This document shows, piece after piece, positions 52,657 through 62,169 of a stretch of DNA of 64,000 bases. Below the pieces are notes generated by a model, which did not search any database, was not told the DNA's origin, and saw nothing but the letters and a program-made list of their open reading frames with translations. A program made the position numbers and the translations under genes. The stretch spans positions 524,355-588,354 of the forward strand of contig JACREY010000012.1 of NCBI GenBank assembly GCA_016218085.1, in the 5' to 3' direction. Each line of letters begins with the position of its first letter. Position 1 is the stretch's first letter. This stretch comes from Ignavibacteriota bacterium (GTDB lineage: Bacteria; Bacteroidota; Ignavibacteria; Tepidaquicellales; Tepidaquicellaceae).

Positions 52657-55464
52657 TTATTCAAAGTATTTTAGGTCGTTTATTAGGATGTTATAGATTT
52701 CGTCTTTTAGTTGCTTTGATTTTGCCGTGATTTGGCGGAAGAGTTCACCTATATCAGTAAGATTTTGTAATTCAGCGTATTTTTTGATTTGGATTAAACC
52801 GCTGTAAGGAGTAAGAAAATCAGCATAATCAAAATATTTAAAATAGGGTTCATTGTGAAGTCCTACATTGTATAAAAACTGGCTTTTGCAATATTTATTA
52901 TTCCATATTTTGTATAGTTCTTTAATGATTTTAACCATTTCCTTTGCCGGATTTGAGAGTTTCTTATTTCCGGGTTTAGTATCAGGGATTTCGGAATCAA
53001 GAGTAGTTGACCAAAACGAATCAGGATTTGAGGGGCAGAGAGGATTATCTATAAATATTTCAGGCGCTCCTGGGACGGGATTGTCTTTTTCGAATTTGGT
53101 TACTACACATCTGTTTTCAGCAAGACCGAAAGCAAAACACAAAGAATAGAAATATTTTTGAAAATCTTCTATCTTCTTTTCATTTAAATCAATCTTTGAA
53201 AAATCAGGAGCCCAAATATCAAATTGATTTGCCCATACAGGGTAACGACCGTTAATTGATTTTGTAAGTGAAAACCAAGAAAAAGTTTTTATAGCTGAGT
53301 TTAAATCAAAAGCACAATATCCTTTTACAGGTAAAGGACCATTAGAACAACATGATTTATTTACATCTGCAATAGCATTATCCAATCTAAACCATACTCT
53401 ATCAGGTTTATTTGACATTCTATTATAGTTATCTTCTTTTATTCTTACAGGACTTATGTTATCCATAAAGCCAATATACTTCGAATTTACAATTCCGTAT
53501 GTTTTTTTATTTGTTCTTCTTTCATCTTTTAAGGGTAATCCACCAAAAATGATTCCTGATTTTATTTCTCTATCAGTTGCATCTCGTTTAAAATCATACA
53601 TTTTCTGTTCACATAAATCTTTTATTAAATCTTTATTTTGTGAAAATAAAATATCTTTCGAGTTTTTCCAAAATCCTTTAACTTGCTTATTAATGTTTTC
53701 ATCAGGTAAATTCCAATTAATGTTCAAATCATCGGCTTTAAGGTTGGTCAAATCTCTAACAACGACTTTATTTTTATTCCCTTTTTCTTTGTAGTTGTAA
53801 CTCCAAATTGTAAAAGATATAGGAAACCTGCCCTGAATTTTGAAAAATTCATTTCCTAAAATAATAAATCCTTTTTCATATTTAAAATACTTATCAAATA
53901 TTTCTCTAAAAGGAACGTAAGTAGGGCGGGGAATAAGCCAGCTTGAAGGTGTAAATATCAGAAGCAAAGGTTTCTCTTTTACTTTTGTTTTATCAAGTTT
54001 GTGCATAGTTTCTGCAAAATCAAAAGAGCCTTCAATTGGATTTGAGTCACCCATTTGCAGTCGTGCAATATTTACAATTTGTGCAAGGAAACCAAGATAC
54101 CTTTCTTTTCCTGCATCATCTCCTGTAAGTTCAAGTATAGTAGAATCAATTTCATAATGTGCGTTTTTATCTTTCCTGACACCTTCGTTTTCATCTGTGT
54201 TTTTATACGGAGGGTTTAAAAGAAATGCAAGCGGCTTATCAAGCGACTGATGCTTTTCTTTTAATTCATCTGCAAGTATTCTGATATATTTCTCGGCTGG
54301 CTTATCAAGGAAATTAAGACCTTCTCCTGAACTTGTCTTTGGAACTACAGTAAAGCCTGCCTGAATATGATCGGGGTCAAGCTTCATACGTCTTTCGATT
54401 AACTTTAATAAATCAGGTTGGAGTTCACAAACGATTTTATGCTTGAGATGACCTTTCCAACTCATAACAAGATTACCCGAACCGCCTGCGGGGTCGAGAA
54501 CGATATATTTCTCACTTAATTTTTTCTCATATTCTTCCCTGACAAACCATAATGCAAATTTACTTAAATTATGGTCTGTAAAAAATATTCCGTGCTGTTT
54601 GGCATATTCGGGGTCGAGACGGGTGATAACTTCATCGAAGCGAGAGAAATAATAGTCAACAGTAAGTCCGGAGCCTTCGTTTGTAAAGACAAAACGCGAT
54701 TCTACAAATTTTTTAAAATCGAGAAAGAATTTGGGTTTGATGTATATATTTTCACTTAACTTACTGCCTTTATATCCAACAATATTAACATAATCCGAAT
54801 TATCTTTTAAGGCTACGGTAGAAGTAACATCCCAATATCCAACAATGGCATAAAAACAATGAATAGCATCGAGCGGATTATCGAAGAATTTTTTCATCAA
54901 CTCGATTGTATTGATGAAATTATGGCGATTTATCTGAGATCGTTCAGAATCAAGAGTTTTTAGAACGTTTTTAAATTCAAATAAATTTAAGTCTATATCT
55001 TTGCCGAAAATACCTTCAAAATCTTCCGGAAATAATTTATAAACAGCAGTTTTCAGAATATCATTTTTTTGCGCTTTTGTGACTTTGCGTTCAAGAACTC
55101 TTCCGATTTCGTTAGGCGCAGTGATAGCATCAGCTTCGGAGGCAAGTTTTTTCGCGAAATCAGGAATGTTATTGATTTTCCAGACACAAATGAATTTATA
55201 AGCTATTACGCAGATGGAAGAAAAGCTCAGACCTTTTTTAGCATAATGTAGAGCCTGAAAAAAAGCGGCGATAAAATCCTTTTCACCTGTTTTTAGTTCG
55301 ACGAGAAGTTTTCCTTCTATATAGGTGTCGGCACCTTTTGCATCGGTTTCTTTCTTGAATTTTGATTTGAACAGGTTTTGAAATAGGGGAAATACCAAAT
55401 AATCTTTTGCTTTTTCAGAACTTTCACTAAGCAGGAATTTCTTCAGACCTTCAAGTTCTTTCAT
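52657..55464 (-). CDS. Fused nuclease and N6-adenine methyltransferase (type IIG-like)
   Basis: 935 aa. Near residues 42-60, GADTYIEGKLLVELKTGE gives a D...ExK nuclease core. Methylase motif I is in VLDPAGGSGNLVMSW (about 318-332), and catalytic motif IV is LLNPPYKNT (about 412-420). Several hundred residues follow (PSSWLIPRPTYVPFREIFD, then VWFRLDNAIADVNKSCCSNG) that fit a TaqI/Eco57I-like recognition region. This order matches single-chain type IIG enzymes that cut and modify. Its C-terminus could also suit a BREX PglX-like role, but no other BREX gene is here. The coiled-coil gene downstream is its only partner. Confidence 0.8.
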   Translation of the reverse strand: MKELEGLKKFLLSESSEKAKDYLVFPLFQNLFKSKFKKETDAKGADTYIEGKLLVELKTGEKDFIAAFFQALHYAKKGLSFSSICVIAYKFICVWKINNIPDFAKKLASEADAITAPNEIGRVLERKVTKAQKNDILKTAVYKLFPEDFEGIFGKDIDLNLFEFKNVLKTLDSERSQINRHNFINTIELMKKFFDNPLDAIHCFYAIVGYWDVTSTVALKDNSDYVNIVGYKGSKLSENIYIKPKFFLDFKKFVESRFVFTNEGSGLTVDYYFSRFDEVITRLDPEYAKQHGIFFTDHNLSKFALWFVREEYEKKLSEKYIVLDPAGGSGNLVMSWKGHLKHKIVCELQPDLLKLIERRMKLDPDHIQAGFTVVPKTSSGEGLNFLDKPAEKYIRILADELKEKHQSLDKPLAFLLNPPYKNTDENEGVRKDKNAHYEIDSTILELTGDDAGKERYLGFLAQIVNIARLQMGDSNPIEGSFDFAETMHKLDKTKVKEKPLLLIFTPSSWLIPRPTYVPFREIFDKYFKYEKGFIILGNEFFKIQGRFPISFTIWSYNYKEKGNKNKVVVRDLTNLKADDLNINWNLPDENINKQVKGFWKNSKDILFSQNKDLIKDLCEQKMYDFKRDATDREIKSGIIFGGLPLKDERRTNKKTYGIVNSKYIGFMDNISPVRIKEDNYNRMSNKPDRVWFRLDNAIADVNKSCCSNGPLPVKGYCAFDLNSAIKTFSWFSLTKSINGRYPVWANQFDIWAPDFSKIDLNEKKIEDFQKYFYSLCFAFGLAENRCVVTKFEKDNPVPGAPEIFIDNPLCPSNPDSFWSTTLDSEIPDTKPGNKKLSNPAKEMVKIIKELYKIWNNKYCKSQFLYNVGLHNEPYFKYFDYADFLTPYSGLIQIKKYAELQNLTDIGELFRQITAKSKQLKDEIYNILINDLKYFE

Positions 55465-55679
55465 ATATTATGGAATTAGTTGGAATATATTCAATTATCG
55501 ATTGAAGTAAATATACAAAAAATAAAAATATAATAATAAATACTATTTAAGGTAGCGAGCACGAAGAGGAATTTGAAAATAAGAGGGGATTTTTTTATAT
55601 TATTTAAGGTATTGAAATACCCAATTTATTTAAATAGCTTTATACAATATAAAAAGTAAACTAATTTTGGGGGTTAATC
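55465..55679. other. Divergent spacer before the TPR lipoprotein gene
   Basis: 215 bp, AT-rich, with starts on both sides. The word ATTTAAGGTA occurs twice (about 55551 and 55604), the second followed by a small GGTATT/AATACC hairpin. Promoters for both flanking genes are expected here. Confidence 0.4.
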
Positions 55680-56384
55680 ATGAAGAAATCTCTTTTACTA
55701 ACAGCATTTTCCATTATAATAATTTTTGCTTTGGTTTTAAACGGCTGTACAAAGAAGGACGAGCCGAAGCAGGAAGTAAAGAAAACCGAAACATCGCAGA
55801 ATGACGGCACGGATAAAACATCAGCAGGTCCAAGCGACGAGGTAAAGAAGATAATAGACGCAGGTTTGTCCAAGTCCAAGGCAAAGAACTTCAAGGATGC
55901 GATAAAGGATTTTACCGCGGCAATAGAGAAAGACCCGAAAAATCCGGATGTCTACCTGTACAGGGGAACGGCATATGCAGAGCTTAAGAAGAACAAGGAT
56001 GCAGTGAATGATTTTAACAAGGCAATAGAGCTGAAACCAAAGGATTACGAAGCTATAACCAACAGGGGAATAAGCTACTACGAGCTTAAGAAATACGATG
56101 AGGCGCTTGCGGATTACAATAAGGCGATAGAGATTAACGGCAAAAGTCCGGAGGGATACCTGAACAGGGGAAACTGCTACATGAAGAAAAAAGATTTCGA
56201 TAAGGCAATACAGGATTACACAAAGGCAATAGAGCTGGATAAGGCATACGTGAATGCTTACGTGAACAGGGGTGACTGCTATTACAAAATCAAAAACAAA
56301 GATGAAGCCTGCAAGGACTGGAACAAGGCGAAAGAACTCGGCGATGCGGGAGTAGAAAAACTGATAAAGAAGCTTTGTAAATAA
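55680..56384 (+). CDS. TPR lipoprotein
   Basis: 234 aa. Lipobox VLNGC (Cys near residue 23), a charged linker (about 25-55, Lys/Glu/Ser/Thr-rich), then five tetratricopeptide repeats, e.g. VYLYRGTAYAELKKNKDAVN and GYLNRGNCYMKKKDFDKAIQ. Likely a periplasmic or outer-membrane scaffold. A strong terminator follows. Confidence 0.85.
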   Translation: MKKSLLLTAFSIIIIFALVLNGCTKKDEPKQEVKKTETSQNDGTDKTSAGPSDEVKKIIDAGLSKSKAKNFKDAIKDFTAAIEKDPKNPDVYLYRGTAYAELKKNKDAVNDFNKAIELKPKDYEAITNRGISYYELKKYDEALADYNKAIEINGKSPEGYLNRGNCYMKKKDFDKAIQDYTKAIELDKAYVNAYVNRGDCYYKIKNKDEACKDWNKAKELGDAGVEKLIKKLCK

Positions 56385-56397
56385 TAAACCGGGGTTT

Positions 56398-56431
56398 ATG
56401 CCGCAGGAGTGTTTTTTCTGCGGCATTTTTT
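56398..56431 (+). terminator. Intrinsic terminator after the TPR lipoprotein gene
   Basis: ATGCCGCAG (56398-56406) pairs with CTGCGGCAT (56418-56426), followed by a run of T. Confidence 0.9.
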
Positions 56432-56474
56432 ATTTATACAGGAAAATTCCAAAAACAATTAATCATAAATTTTT

Positions 56475-57758
56475 ATGAAAAAATATATTTTTATACAAAT
56501 TCTGATTTTAATATTTTCATTTGCGGTAAATGCGCAGGTGAGCTTCGATGATTATTTTGTGAAAAAGACTTTGAGGCTGGATTACATTCAGGCAGGTGAT
56601 GCGAACAGTTCGGTGATTTACTTCGAGCAGATGAAATGCGAGCCGTACTGGGGCGGAACTGTTAAGAACCTTGTCGATAAGTTTAATTACGGCGAATACA
56701 GGCTTTGTGTGAATGACCTTTCAACGGGGAAGCTGATTTATTCAAGGGGGTATTCGACGCTCTTCCAGGAATGGCAGACAAGTGACGAGGCAAAGACACT
56801 GCCGAGGAGTTTTTATGAAACGGTGGTTTTTCCTTTTCCGAAAAAACCCGTAAAGATAGAGCTGCAGAGGCGTAACAGGGACGGAAAGCTCGAGAAGAAA
56901 TTCGAATTGAATATCAATCCTGAGGATTATTTTATAAGGGAGGAAATTCCGGTAAAATATGATTTTAAAAAAACTCACGACGGTGGCGACCCTAACAGCA
57001 AGGTTGACATTGTAATAATTCCGGATGGTTATTCGAAGGATGATATGGAGAAATTCGATGCTGATGTTAAGAGGTTTATGGGATATTTCTTTTCGTGCTC
57101 GCCTTATAAAGAGAATAAAAATAATTTTAATTTCTGGGCGGTATATGCTCCATCGGAAGAATCGGGAACGGATATTCCCGGAAAGAGGGTTTATAAGAAT
57201 ACTATAGTGAATGCAAGTTTTTATACTTTCAACACAGAAAGATACCTGATGACGACGGATGTGAGAAAACTGCGTGATATAGCCGCAAATGTGCCGTATG
57301 ACCAGATTATGATTCTGGTGAATTCGCCTATGTACGGAGGAGGCGGTGTATTTAATTATTACAGCATAGTATCGAGCGACGACAGTTATTCGGATTATGT
57401 GATGTGCCACGAGTTCGGACATTCATTCGGGGATCTGGCAGACGAGTACTGGACTTCGGATGTAGCAGTTAACGACTATTTTAATCAGAAAATAGAGCCG
57501 GTACAGCCGAACATCACGACTATGGTGGATTTTGCGAGCAAGTGGAAAAATCTTGTTGATAAGGATGTTCCGGTACCTACGCCGAATGACCCTAAATATT
57601 ACAATAAAGTAGGAGCATTCGAGGGAGGCGGGTACGTGGAGAAAGGAATATTCAGACCGAAATTCGACTGCACGATGAAGTCGAGGTCAAGGGATAATTT
57701 CTGTCCGGTATGCAGGAAAGCTCTCGATGAAATGATAAAATTTTACTGTGACAAATAA
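56475..57758 (+). CDS. Secreted M64-family metallopeptidase
   Basis: 427 aa with Sec signal IQILILIFSFAVNAQ. The catalytic zinc site is HEFGHSFGDLADEYW (HExxH plus downstream Asp/Glu ligand, about residues 312-326), preceded by VDIVIIPDGYSKDDMEKFDA, the usual M64 (IgA peptidase-type) lead. The C-terminal FDCTMKSRSRDNFCPVCRKA is also family-like. An N-terminal beta domain of about 150 residues precedes the catalytic part. The metal transporter gene begins directly at its stop. Confidence 0.87.
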   Translation: MKKYIFIQILILIFSFAVNAQVSFDDYFVKKTLRLDYIQAGDANSSVIYFEQMKCEPYWGGTVKNLVDKFNYGEYRLCVNDLSTGKLIYSRGYSTLFQEWQTSDEAKTLPRSFYETVVFPFPKKPVKIELQRRNRDGKLEKKFELNINPEDYFIREEIPVKYDFKKTHDGGDPNSKVDIVIIPDGYSKDDMEKFDADVKRFMGYFFSCSPYKENKNNFNFWAVYAPSEESGTDIPGKRVYKNTIVNASFYTFNTERYLMTTDVRKLRDIAANVPYDQIMILVNSPMYGGGGVFNYYSIVSSDDSYSDYVMCHEFGHSFGDLADEYWTSDVAVNDYFNQKIEPVQPNITTMVDFASKWKNLVDKDVPVPTPNDPKYYNKVGAFEGGGYVEKGIFRPKFDCTMKSRSRDNFCPVCRKALDEMIKFYCDK

Positions 57759-59021
57759 ATGTTGATAAAATGGATAAAGTCATATTTTCAGCCGGATTAC
57801 AAGCCAAGACCTGAGGCTCTTAATTTCATGAAATTTCTGGGTCCTGGATTGCTGGTTACAATCGGATTTATCGACCCGGGAAACTGGGCGGCTAATATAG
57901 CGGCGGGTTCGAATTTTGGTTATTCACTTCTCTGGATTATGACTTTATCTACAATAATGCTTATTATCCTTCAGCATAACGTAGCTCACCTTGGAATTGC
58001 AACAGGTTTGTGCCTTTCGGAAGCTGCCTCAGTTCACATGAATAAATATATTTCGAAAACTGTTCTGATTACTGCAATGCTGGCATCTATTTCGACTTCA
58101 CTTGCGGAAGTTCTTGGAGGTGCAATTGCGCTTAACATGCTTTTCAATCTTCCGATAAAAGCGGGTGCATTGGTGATTCTGGCATTTGTGTTTTTTATGC
58201 TGTACACAAATTCCTACAGGAAAATCGAAAAATGGATTATTGGATTTGTCTCAATTATCGGATTTTCTTTTATATACGAGCTTACGCTGGTAGATATAGA
58301 CTGGGGAGTAGCGGTGACAAGCTGGGTAACGCCAAGTGTTCCCGAAGGTTCTATTTTGCTGGTGATGAGCGTGTTGGGTGCAGTAGTTATGCCGCATAAT
58401 TTGTTTTTGCACTCTGAAATTATTCAAAGCCGTCAATGGAATCTGCAGGATGAAAAAGTAAGAAAGAAACAGCTGGACTTCGAATTTTTTGATACGCTTT
58501 TTTCGATGATAGTCGGATGGGGAATAAACAGCGCCATTGTAATACTGGCGGCGGCGACATTTTTTGCAAATAAAATACCTGTGGAAGAATTGCAGCAGGC
58601 AGAAAAGATGCTAGAACCTCTTCTCGGAAAAAGCGCTACAATTGTTTTTGCAATTGCATTATTATTTGCAGGGGTATCTTCGAGTATAACATCGGGAATG
58701 GCGGGCGGCAGCATATTTGCGGGGATATTCAAAGAGCCGTATGATATAAAGGACAAGCACTCGAAGATGGGAGTCGGGATTTCACTGATAATCGGAGTGA
58801 TGATAATTTTCCTTATTTCGAATCCATTTCAGGGTTTAATAATATCACAAATGATTCTCAGCATACAGCTTCCATTCACGATTTTCACACAGATATTCCT
58901 GACATCATCGAAAAAAGTAATGGGGGAATATAAGAATAATATAATTACAAAAATTGTACTTCTCATAATCGGTTCGATTGTTACTTACCTGAATGTAATT
59001 TTATTTATCAGCTTTTTTTAA
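57759..59021 (+). CDS. Nramp-family divalent metal (Mn/Fe) transporter
   Basis: 420-aa polytopic protein. TM1 has GFIDPGNWAANIAAGS with the metal-binding DPGN motif; TM6 has VVMPHNLFLHSEIIQSR with the paired MPH motif. The rest of the hydrophobic pattern fits about 11 helices. It imports Mn2+ or Fe2+ driven by protons. Its ATG follows the M64 stop without a gap, so the two are co-transcribed. It converges with the MFS gene, with four bases between stops. Confidence 0.9.
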   Translation: MLIKWIKSYFQPDYKPRPEALNFMKFLGPGLLVTIGFIDPGNWAANIAAGSNFGYSLLWIMTLSTIMLIILQHNVAHLGIATGLCLSEAASVHMNKYISKTVLITAMLASISTSLAEVLGGAIALNMLFNLPIKAGALVILAFVFFMLYTNSYRKIEKWIIGFVSIIGFSFIYELTLVDIDWGVAVTSWVTPSVPEGSILLVMSVLGAVVMPHNLFLHSEIIQSRQWNLQDEKVRKKQLDFEFFDTLFSMIVGWGINSAIVILAAATFFANKIPVEELQQAEKMLEPLLGKSATIVFAIALLFAGVSSSITSGMAGGSIFAGIFKEPYDIKDKHSKMGVGISLIIGVMIIFLISNPFQGLIISQMILSIQLPFTIFTQIFLTSSKKVMGEYKNNIITKIVLLIIGSIVTYLNVILFISFF

Positions 59022-59025
59022 ATCT

Positions 59026-60258
59026 TTACAGTTTCAGTTTCCGCAAGGAAGGTGAGGCAAAGAAAACCACTGTAACGACAACCAGCGTCATCAGTCCTCC
59101 GAATATAACGGAAGGGACGACTCCCATAATTTTAGCGGCAAGTCCGGATTCGAAAGCACCGATTTCGTTTGAAGAGCCGATGAAAATGCTGTTGACGGCA
59201 GATACTCTGCCTTTCATATTTTCAGGTGTTTTAAGCTGAATGATAGTTTGCCTGATTACAACGCTGACGCTGTCGAACATTCCGCTGAGAGCAAGGAGCA
59301 GGAGTGACAATATAAAGCTGTGGGAGAGACCGAATCCGATAATGCAAAGTCCGAATCCTGCGACGCATAGGAGCAGGTTTCTTCCGGCGTTTGATGTCGG
59401 AGGTTTGTGAGTAAGAAAGAGCGCCATAAGGACAGCTCCGACAGACGGGGCAGCTCTAAGCATTCCGAGACCTTCAGCGCCTGCAGAAAGAATTTCGCCC
59501 GCATAAACGGGGAGCATAGCCACGGCTCCGCCGAAAAGCACGGCAAACATATCGAGCGACATTGCGCTTAGAATTATTTTATTAGCGAAGACAAATTTTA
59601 TTCCCGCCGACAATCTTTCTTTAAGAGTATTGCCTCCGGTAATATCGGGGACGGTTTTTTTTGAGATTGTTGATATTAAAAGAATAGCTATAAAAGCCAT
59701 TGAAACAACGCTTATATAAGAAATTGTGACTCCGAAATAACCGTACATAAGTCCGCCAATTGCGGGTCCTGCAACAGCGCCTATTTGCCAGGTAGTTGTA
59801 TTCCAGGATATTGCATTGGGATAAAGGTCTTTCGGGATAATCTGACCCAGCAGAGCAAATGCGGACGGCATTGAGAATCCTCTTGCAATCCCGCTGATAA
59901 AAATAATCGAATATATTGAAATTACTTTATAGTCCGTGACGAATGAAACAATATCCGTAGAAATAAACAGCAGTGAAGAAGAGCAGAAGAACATCAGTAT
60001 AAAAGAAGACATCAGGATTTTTTTTCTGTCGCTGGTATCGACAATATGTCCGGAAATCAGGGCGGTCAGGATTGACGGGATTGCTTCGGCAAGTCCAATG
60101 AGTCCGAGAGAGAACGGGTCTTTTGTGATCTGATAAATCTGCCAGCCTACAATTACAGCCTGCATCTGGGTACCGAGGGTAATAAACAGACGGGCGAGAG
60201 TATAATTCCTGAATTCAGAAATTTTCAGCGCGTTAAAGGCTTTTGAGTTAAAATTCAC
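59026..60258 (-). CDS. Major facilitator superfamily transporter
   Basis: 410 aa with about 12 TM helices. The N-terminal LARLFITLGTQMQAVIVGWQIYQ and GLAEAIPSILTALISGHIVD (with DTSDRKKILM) match the MFS_3/enterobactin-exporter-like group. Likely drug, siderophore or metabolite export; substrate unknown. Confidence 0.85.
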   Translation of the reverse strand: MNFNSKAFNALKISEFRNYTLARLFITLGTQMQAVIVGWQIYQITKDPFSLGLIGLAEAIPSILTALISGHIVDTSDRKKILMSSFILMFFCSSSLLFISTDIVSFVTDYKVISIYSIIFISGIARGFSMPSAFALLGQIIPKDLYPNAISWNTTTWQIGAVAGPAIGGLMYGYFGVTISYISVVSMAFIAILLISTISKKTVPDITGGNTLKERLSAGIKFVFANKIILSAMSLDMFAVLFGGAVAMLPVYAGEILSAGAEGLGMLRAAPSVGAVLMALFLTHKPPTSNAGRNLLLCVAGFGLCIIGFGLSHSFILSLLLLALSGMFDSVSVVIRQTIIQLKTPENMKGRVSAVNSIFIGSSNEIGAFESGLAAKIMGVVPSVIFGGLMTLVVVTVVFFASPSLRKLKL

Positions 60259-60331
60259 GAACGGTAATAAATTTTATAAATAAATGAAATTTAATAATTA
60301 TAAATTTCATTAACTATATTATAAAATCTGA

Positions 60332-60364
60332 ATAAAAAAATACCGGATTGTTCAACCCGGTATT
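60332..60364 (-). terminator. Intrinsic terminator of the sigma-factor operon
   Basis: AATACCGG/CCGGTATT stem (60339-60346 with 60357-60364), followed on the minus strand by a T-run, 29 bases after the stop of the 302-aa membrane protein. Confidence 0.8.
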
Positions 60365-60392
60365 CAAAAATAATATTACCTGAACTCAAATT

Positions 60393-61301
60393 TTATTTAA
60401 CGATTTCCTTTTCAACCTTAACATTGACATTGTTTCCGTTTCTTTCTATTGTAATTTCAGAGTCCTGCAGTTCATCTTCGGGATTTTGTTTTTTGACATA
60501 GGCCCTGATTTCCGCATCGGTCATCTTGCTTAAGTCCACATCAGGCTGACCTGTTTTCATTTTTATAACTTCTTTTCCGTTTTTATTTTCAACATTAACT
60601 TCCATATGTCCCTTGTTTTCAGTACCTGAACCACTCTTTAATTTTATTTCAAGTCTTTTCTTGCCTTTTTCATCAGGTTTATAACTTACGGTCATATTAT
60701 TAAAGCCTGCAGATTCGAGCTGTCTTGTAATTTCTTTCTGAACTTCCTCGTCGGTCATTTTATCAGAATTAATGTCAATTTTAAAGAATGAATGCAGAGC
60801 GGCTGAATACACCGGTCTTTTCACATTCTCGTTCAGGGGCATGATTTTTATTGAAGTTAATTCTTTAATCTTTTCCAAATCGTTTTTATAACTTGTTACA
60901 AGTTTATCGTCATTTGACTGAACAATAAGTTTGTATTCGACGATTTCCTGACCGTTAATATTTTTTGATTCGGCCGTGACGCTTGAATTACCGTACCATG
61001 ATAATTTTTGCAGATTATCCGCGACTGTTTTATTATCGGTTCCGGAAGTTGTCCAGGAAAGGGCATAGCCGACCGTATCGCTCTGGGTAACGGGCATATT
61101 GCAGGCTGCAATGAGGATAGCGGCAAGGATAATAACTGCGAACTGGATTTTGTGTTTTAAGATATATTCTTTCATTTTAGATTTTCTCCTGTTTAATTTT
61201 TTTAAGTTAAGTTTTCGAGAGGATTCTGTCAGCCATCCGGAAGTTTTTTCAAAACTATTATCGTGATTTTTCTCTTTAAGTTTTTTTATAAAGTCTTCCA
61301 T
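60393..61301 (-). CDS. Single-TM protein paired with the ECF sigma factor (probable anti-sigma)
   Basis: 302 aa. A basic N-terminal cytoplasmic part (about 1-48) is followed by one TM helix (about 49-66, IQFAVIILAAILIAACN) and a periplasmic domain with charged, repeated alpha/beta sections (KLVTSYKNDLEKIKELTSI and NSDKMTDEEVQKEITRQL). No zinc-finger anti-sigma motif is visible. The position directly after the sigma gene, with a GGAGG ribosome site inside the sigma gene's end, suggests it restrains that sigma factor. Envelope stress sensing is a reasonable guess. Confidence 0.6.
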   Translation of the reverse strand: MEDFIKKLKEKNHDNSFEKTSGWLTESSRKLNLKKLNRRKSKMKEYILKHKIQFAVIILAAILIAACNMPVTQSDTVGYALSWTTSGTDNKTVADNLQKLSWYGNSSVTAESKNINGQEIVEYKLIVQSNDDKLVTSYKNDLEKIKELTSIKIMPLNENVKRPVYSAALHSFFKIDINSDKMTDEEVQKEITRQLESAGFNNMTVSYKPDEKGKKRLEIKLKSGSGTENKGHMEVNVENKNGKEVIKMKTGQPDVDLSKMTDAEIRAYVKKQNPEDELQDSEITIERNGNNVNVKVEKEIVK

Positions 61302-61302
61302 T

Positions 61303-61917
61303 TCAACCTCCCTGATTTTCGGGTTTGATTTTATTAATAATATTCAATGTTTCGGATTCAAGATTGTCTGCCAGTTCTGTCTGTTTAATCCTGAAATTGT
61401 TTTTCTCAATTTTATTTATCAGAGCTTTTAACTTTTTTCTGGTCCTGCTTAATCTTGATTTTACGGCAGAGGCGCTTTTTTCCATTTGAATTTTCTGTAT
61501 TTCCTCGATGGAGAAACCTCCCAGTTCAAAAAGCAGGAAAGAAATTTTTTCTTTCTCCTTAATTCCGGAAAGGGCGAGATAGAGACCGGTATGAATTTCA
61601 CCCGGCAGATTTTCCTGAATTAAGCCGTGAAGCTTTCCGATATCCTGATATTCCTCAATGCTGAGAAATTTCCTGAAGATTTTTTTCCTGTAGAAGGAAA
61701 TGTAAGTATTTGTGATGATGGTAAAGAGCCAGTTTTTGAACTTATCATCCTCGAACAGGTCAGTGAAATTTTCGAGAGCTTTCAGAAGACTGTCCTGAAA
61801 AATATCTTCGGCTTCGTTTAAATTGCCTTTTCTGCAAAGACCGATACAGTAATTAAGAGCGCTGCTGTAAACGGGTTTAAGCAAAGCGAGAAAACTATGT
61901 ACATCCCGGGTATTTAT
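61303..61917 (-). CDS. ECF-type RNA polymerase sigma factor with apparent AUA start
   Basis: About 205 aa. Region 2 is seen as LKPVYSSALNYCIGLCRKGN and EAEDIFQDSLLKALENF, with FKNWLFTIITNTYISFYRK; region 4 is FELGGFSIEEIQKIQMEKSA with VKSRLSRTRKKLK. The only conventional start codon is a TTG at 61884, which cuts region 2 and has no ribosome site. Upstream the frame runs on to a TAA at 61924-61926 and contains ATA at 61915-61917, ten bases after an AAAGGAG site (61928-61931). The in-frame product then begins NTRDVHSFLALLKPVY, as expected for ECF factors. An AUA start, or a sequence error, is implied. Confidence 0.7.
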   Translation of the reverse strand: MNTRDVHSFLALLKPVYSSALNYCIGLCRKGNLNEAEDIFQDSLLKALENFTDLFEDDKFKNWLFTIITNTYISFYRKKIFRKFLSIEEYQDIGKLHGLIQENLPGEIHTGLYLALSGIKEKEKISFLLFELGGFSIEEIQKIQMEKSASAVKSRLSRTRKKLKALINKIEKNNFRIKQTELADNLESETLNIINKIKPENQGG

Positions 61918-61927
61918 AGCTGTTTAT

Positions 61928-61931
61928 CTCC
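61928..61931 (-). promoter_or_regulatory. Ribosome binding site of the sigma-factor gene
   Basis: GGAG on the minus strand, within AAAGGAGATAA. It is ten bases before ATA at 61917 but 43 bases from the TTG at 61884, so it argues for the non-standard start. Confidence 0.6.
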
Positions 61932-62099
61932 TTTAAAAGAAATGACGCACGGGTCATAAAAAAGTCGCAAAAAAAAATAAGATATCGGAATTCCCTGATT
62001 ATTAAAATTCCATTAAAAATAGTATATTTTTGGTGTATTTAATCAGATTTATAGTATTGCAAATTTTAAATAATTAAGTTATTTTTACAATTCTAAAAC

Positions 62100-62156
62100 G
62101 GAGTCGTAGTTCAGTTTGGTTAGAACGCCTGATCCCGAGCACTCGGGAGAGGTCTC
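62100..62156 (+). pseudogene. Broken tRNA-Asp, 5' half with inserted palindrome
   Basis: The first 33 bases (acceptor strand, D arm and 5' side of the anticodon stem, to CCTGA) are identical to the intact tRNA-Asp at 62415. The anticodon loop is then replaced by TCCCGAG-CA-CTCGGGA (62133-62148), followed by GAGGTCTC. The acceptor cannot close, so this copy is dead. A dead GIY-YIG gene follows. Confidence 0.85.
62133..62148. repeat. TCCCGAG-CA-CTCGGGA palindrome
   Basis: Seven-base arms; occupies the place of the anticodon loop in the broken tRNA copy. A sister palindrome is at 62795-62810. Confidence 0.75.
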
Positions 62157-62169
62157 AAAATGAATTAAT

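Noticed and set aside
52657..55464. BREX or DISARM system
   Set aside because: Only a methylase-like protein is present; no BrxC/PglZ or DrmA/B homologues are adjacent.
55662..55669. TAATTTTG as a -7 promoter element of the TPR lipoprotein gene
   Set aside because: It lies only 11 bases before the start codon and overlaps the likely ribosome site, so it cannot serve unless the mRNA is leaderless.
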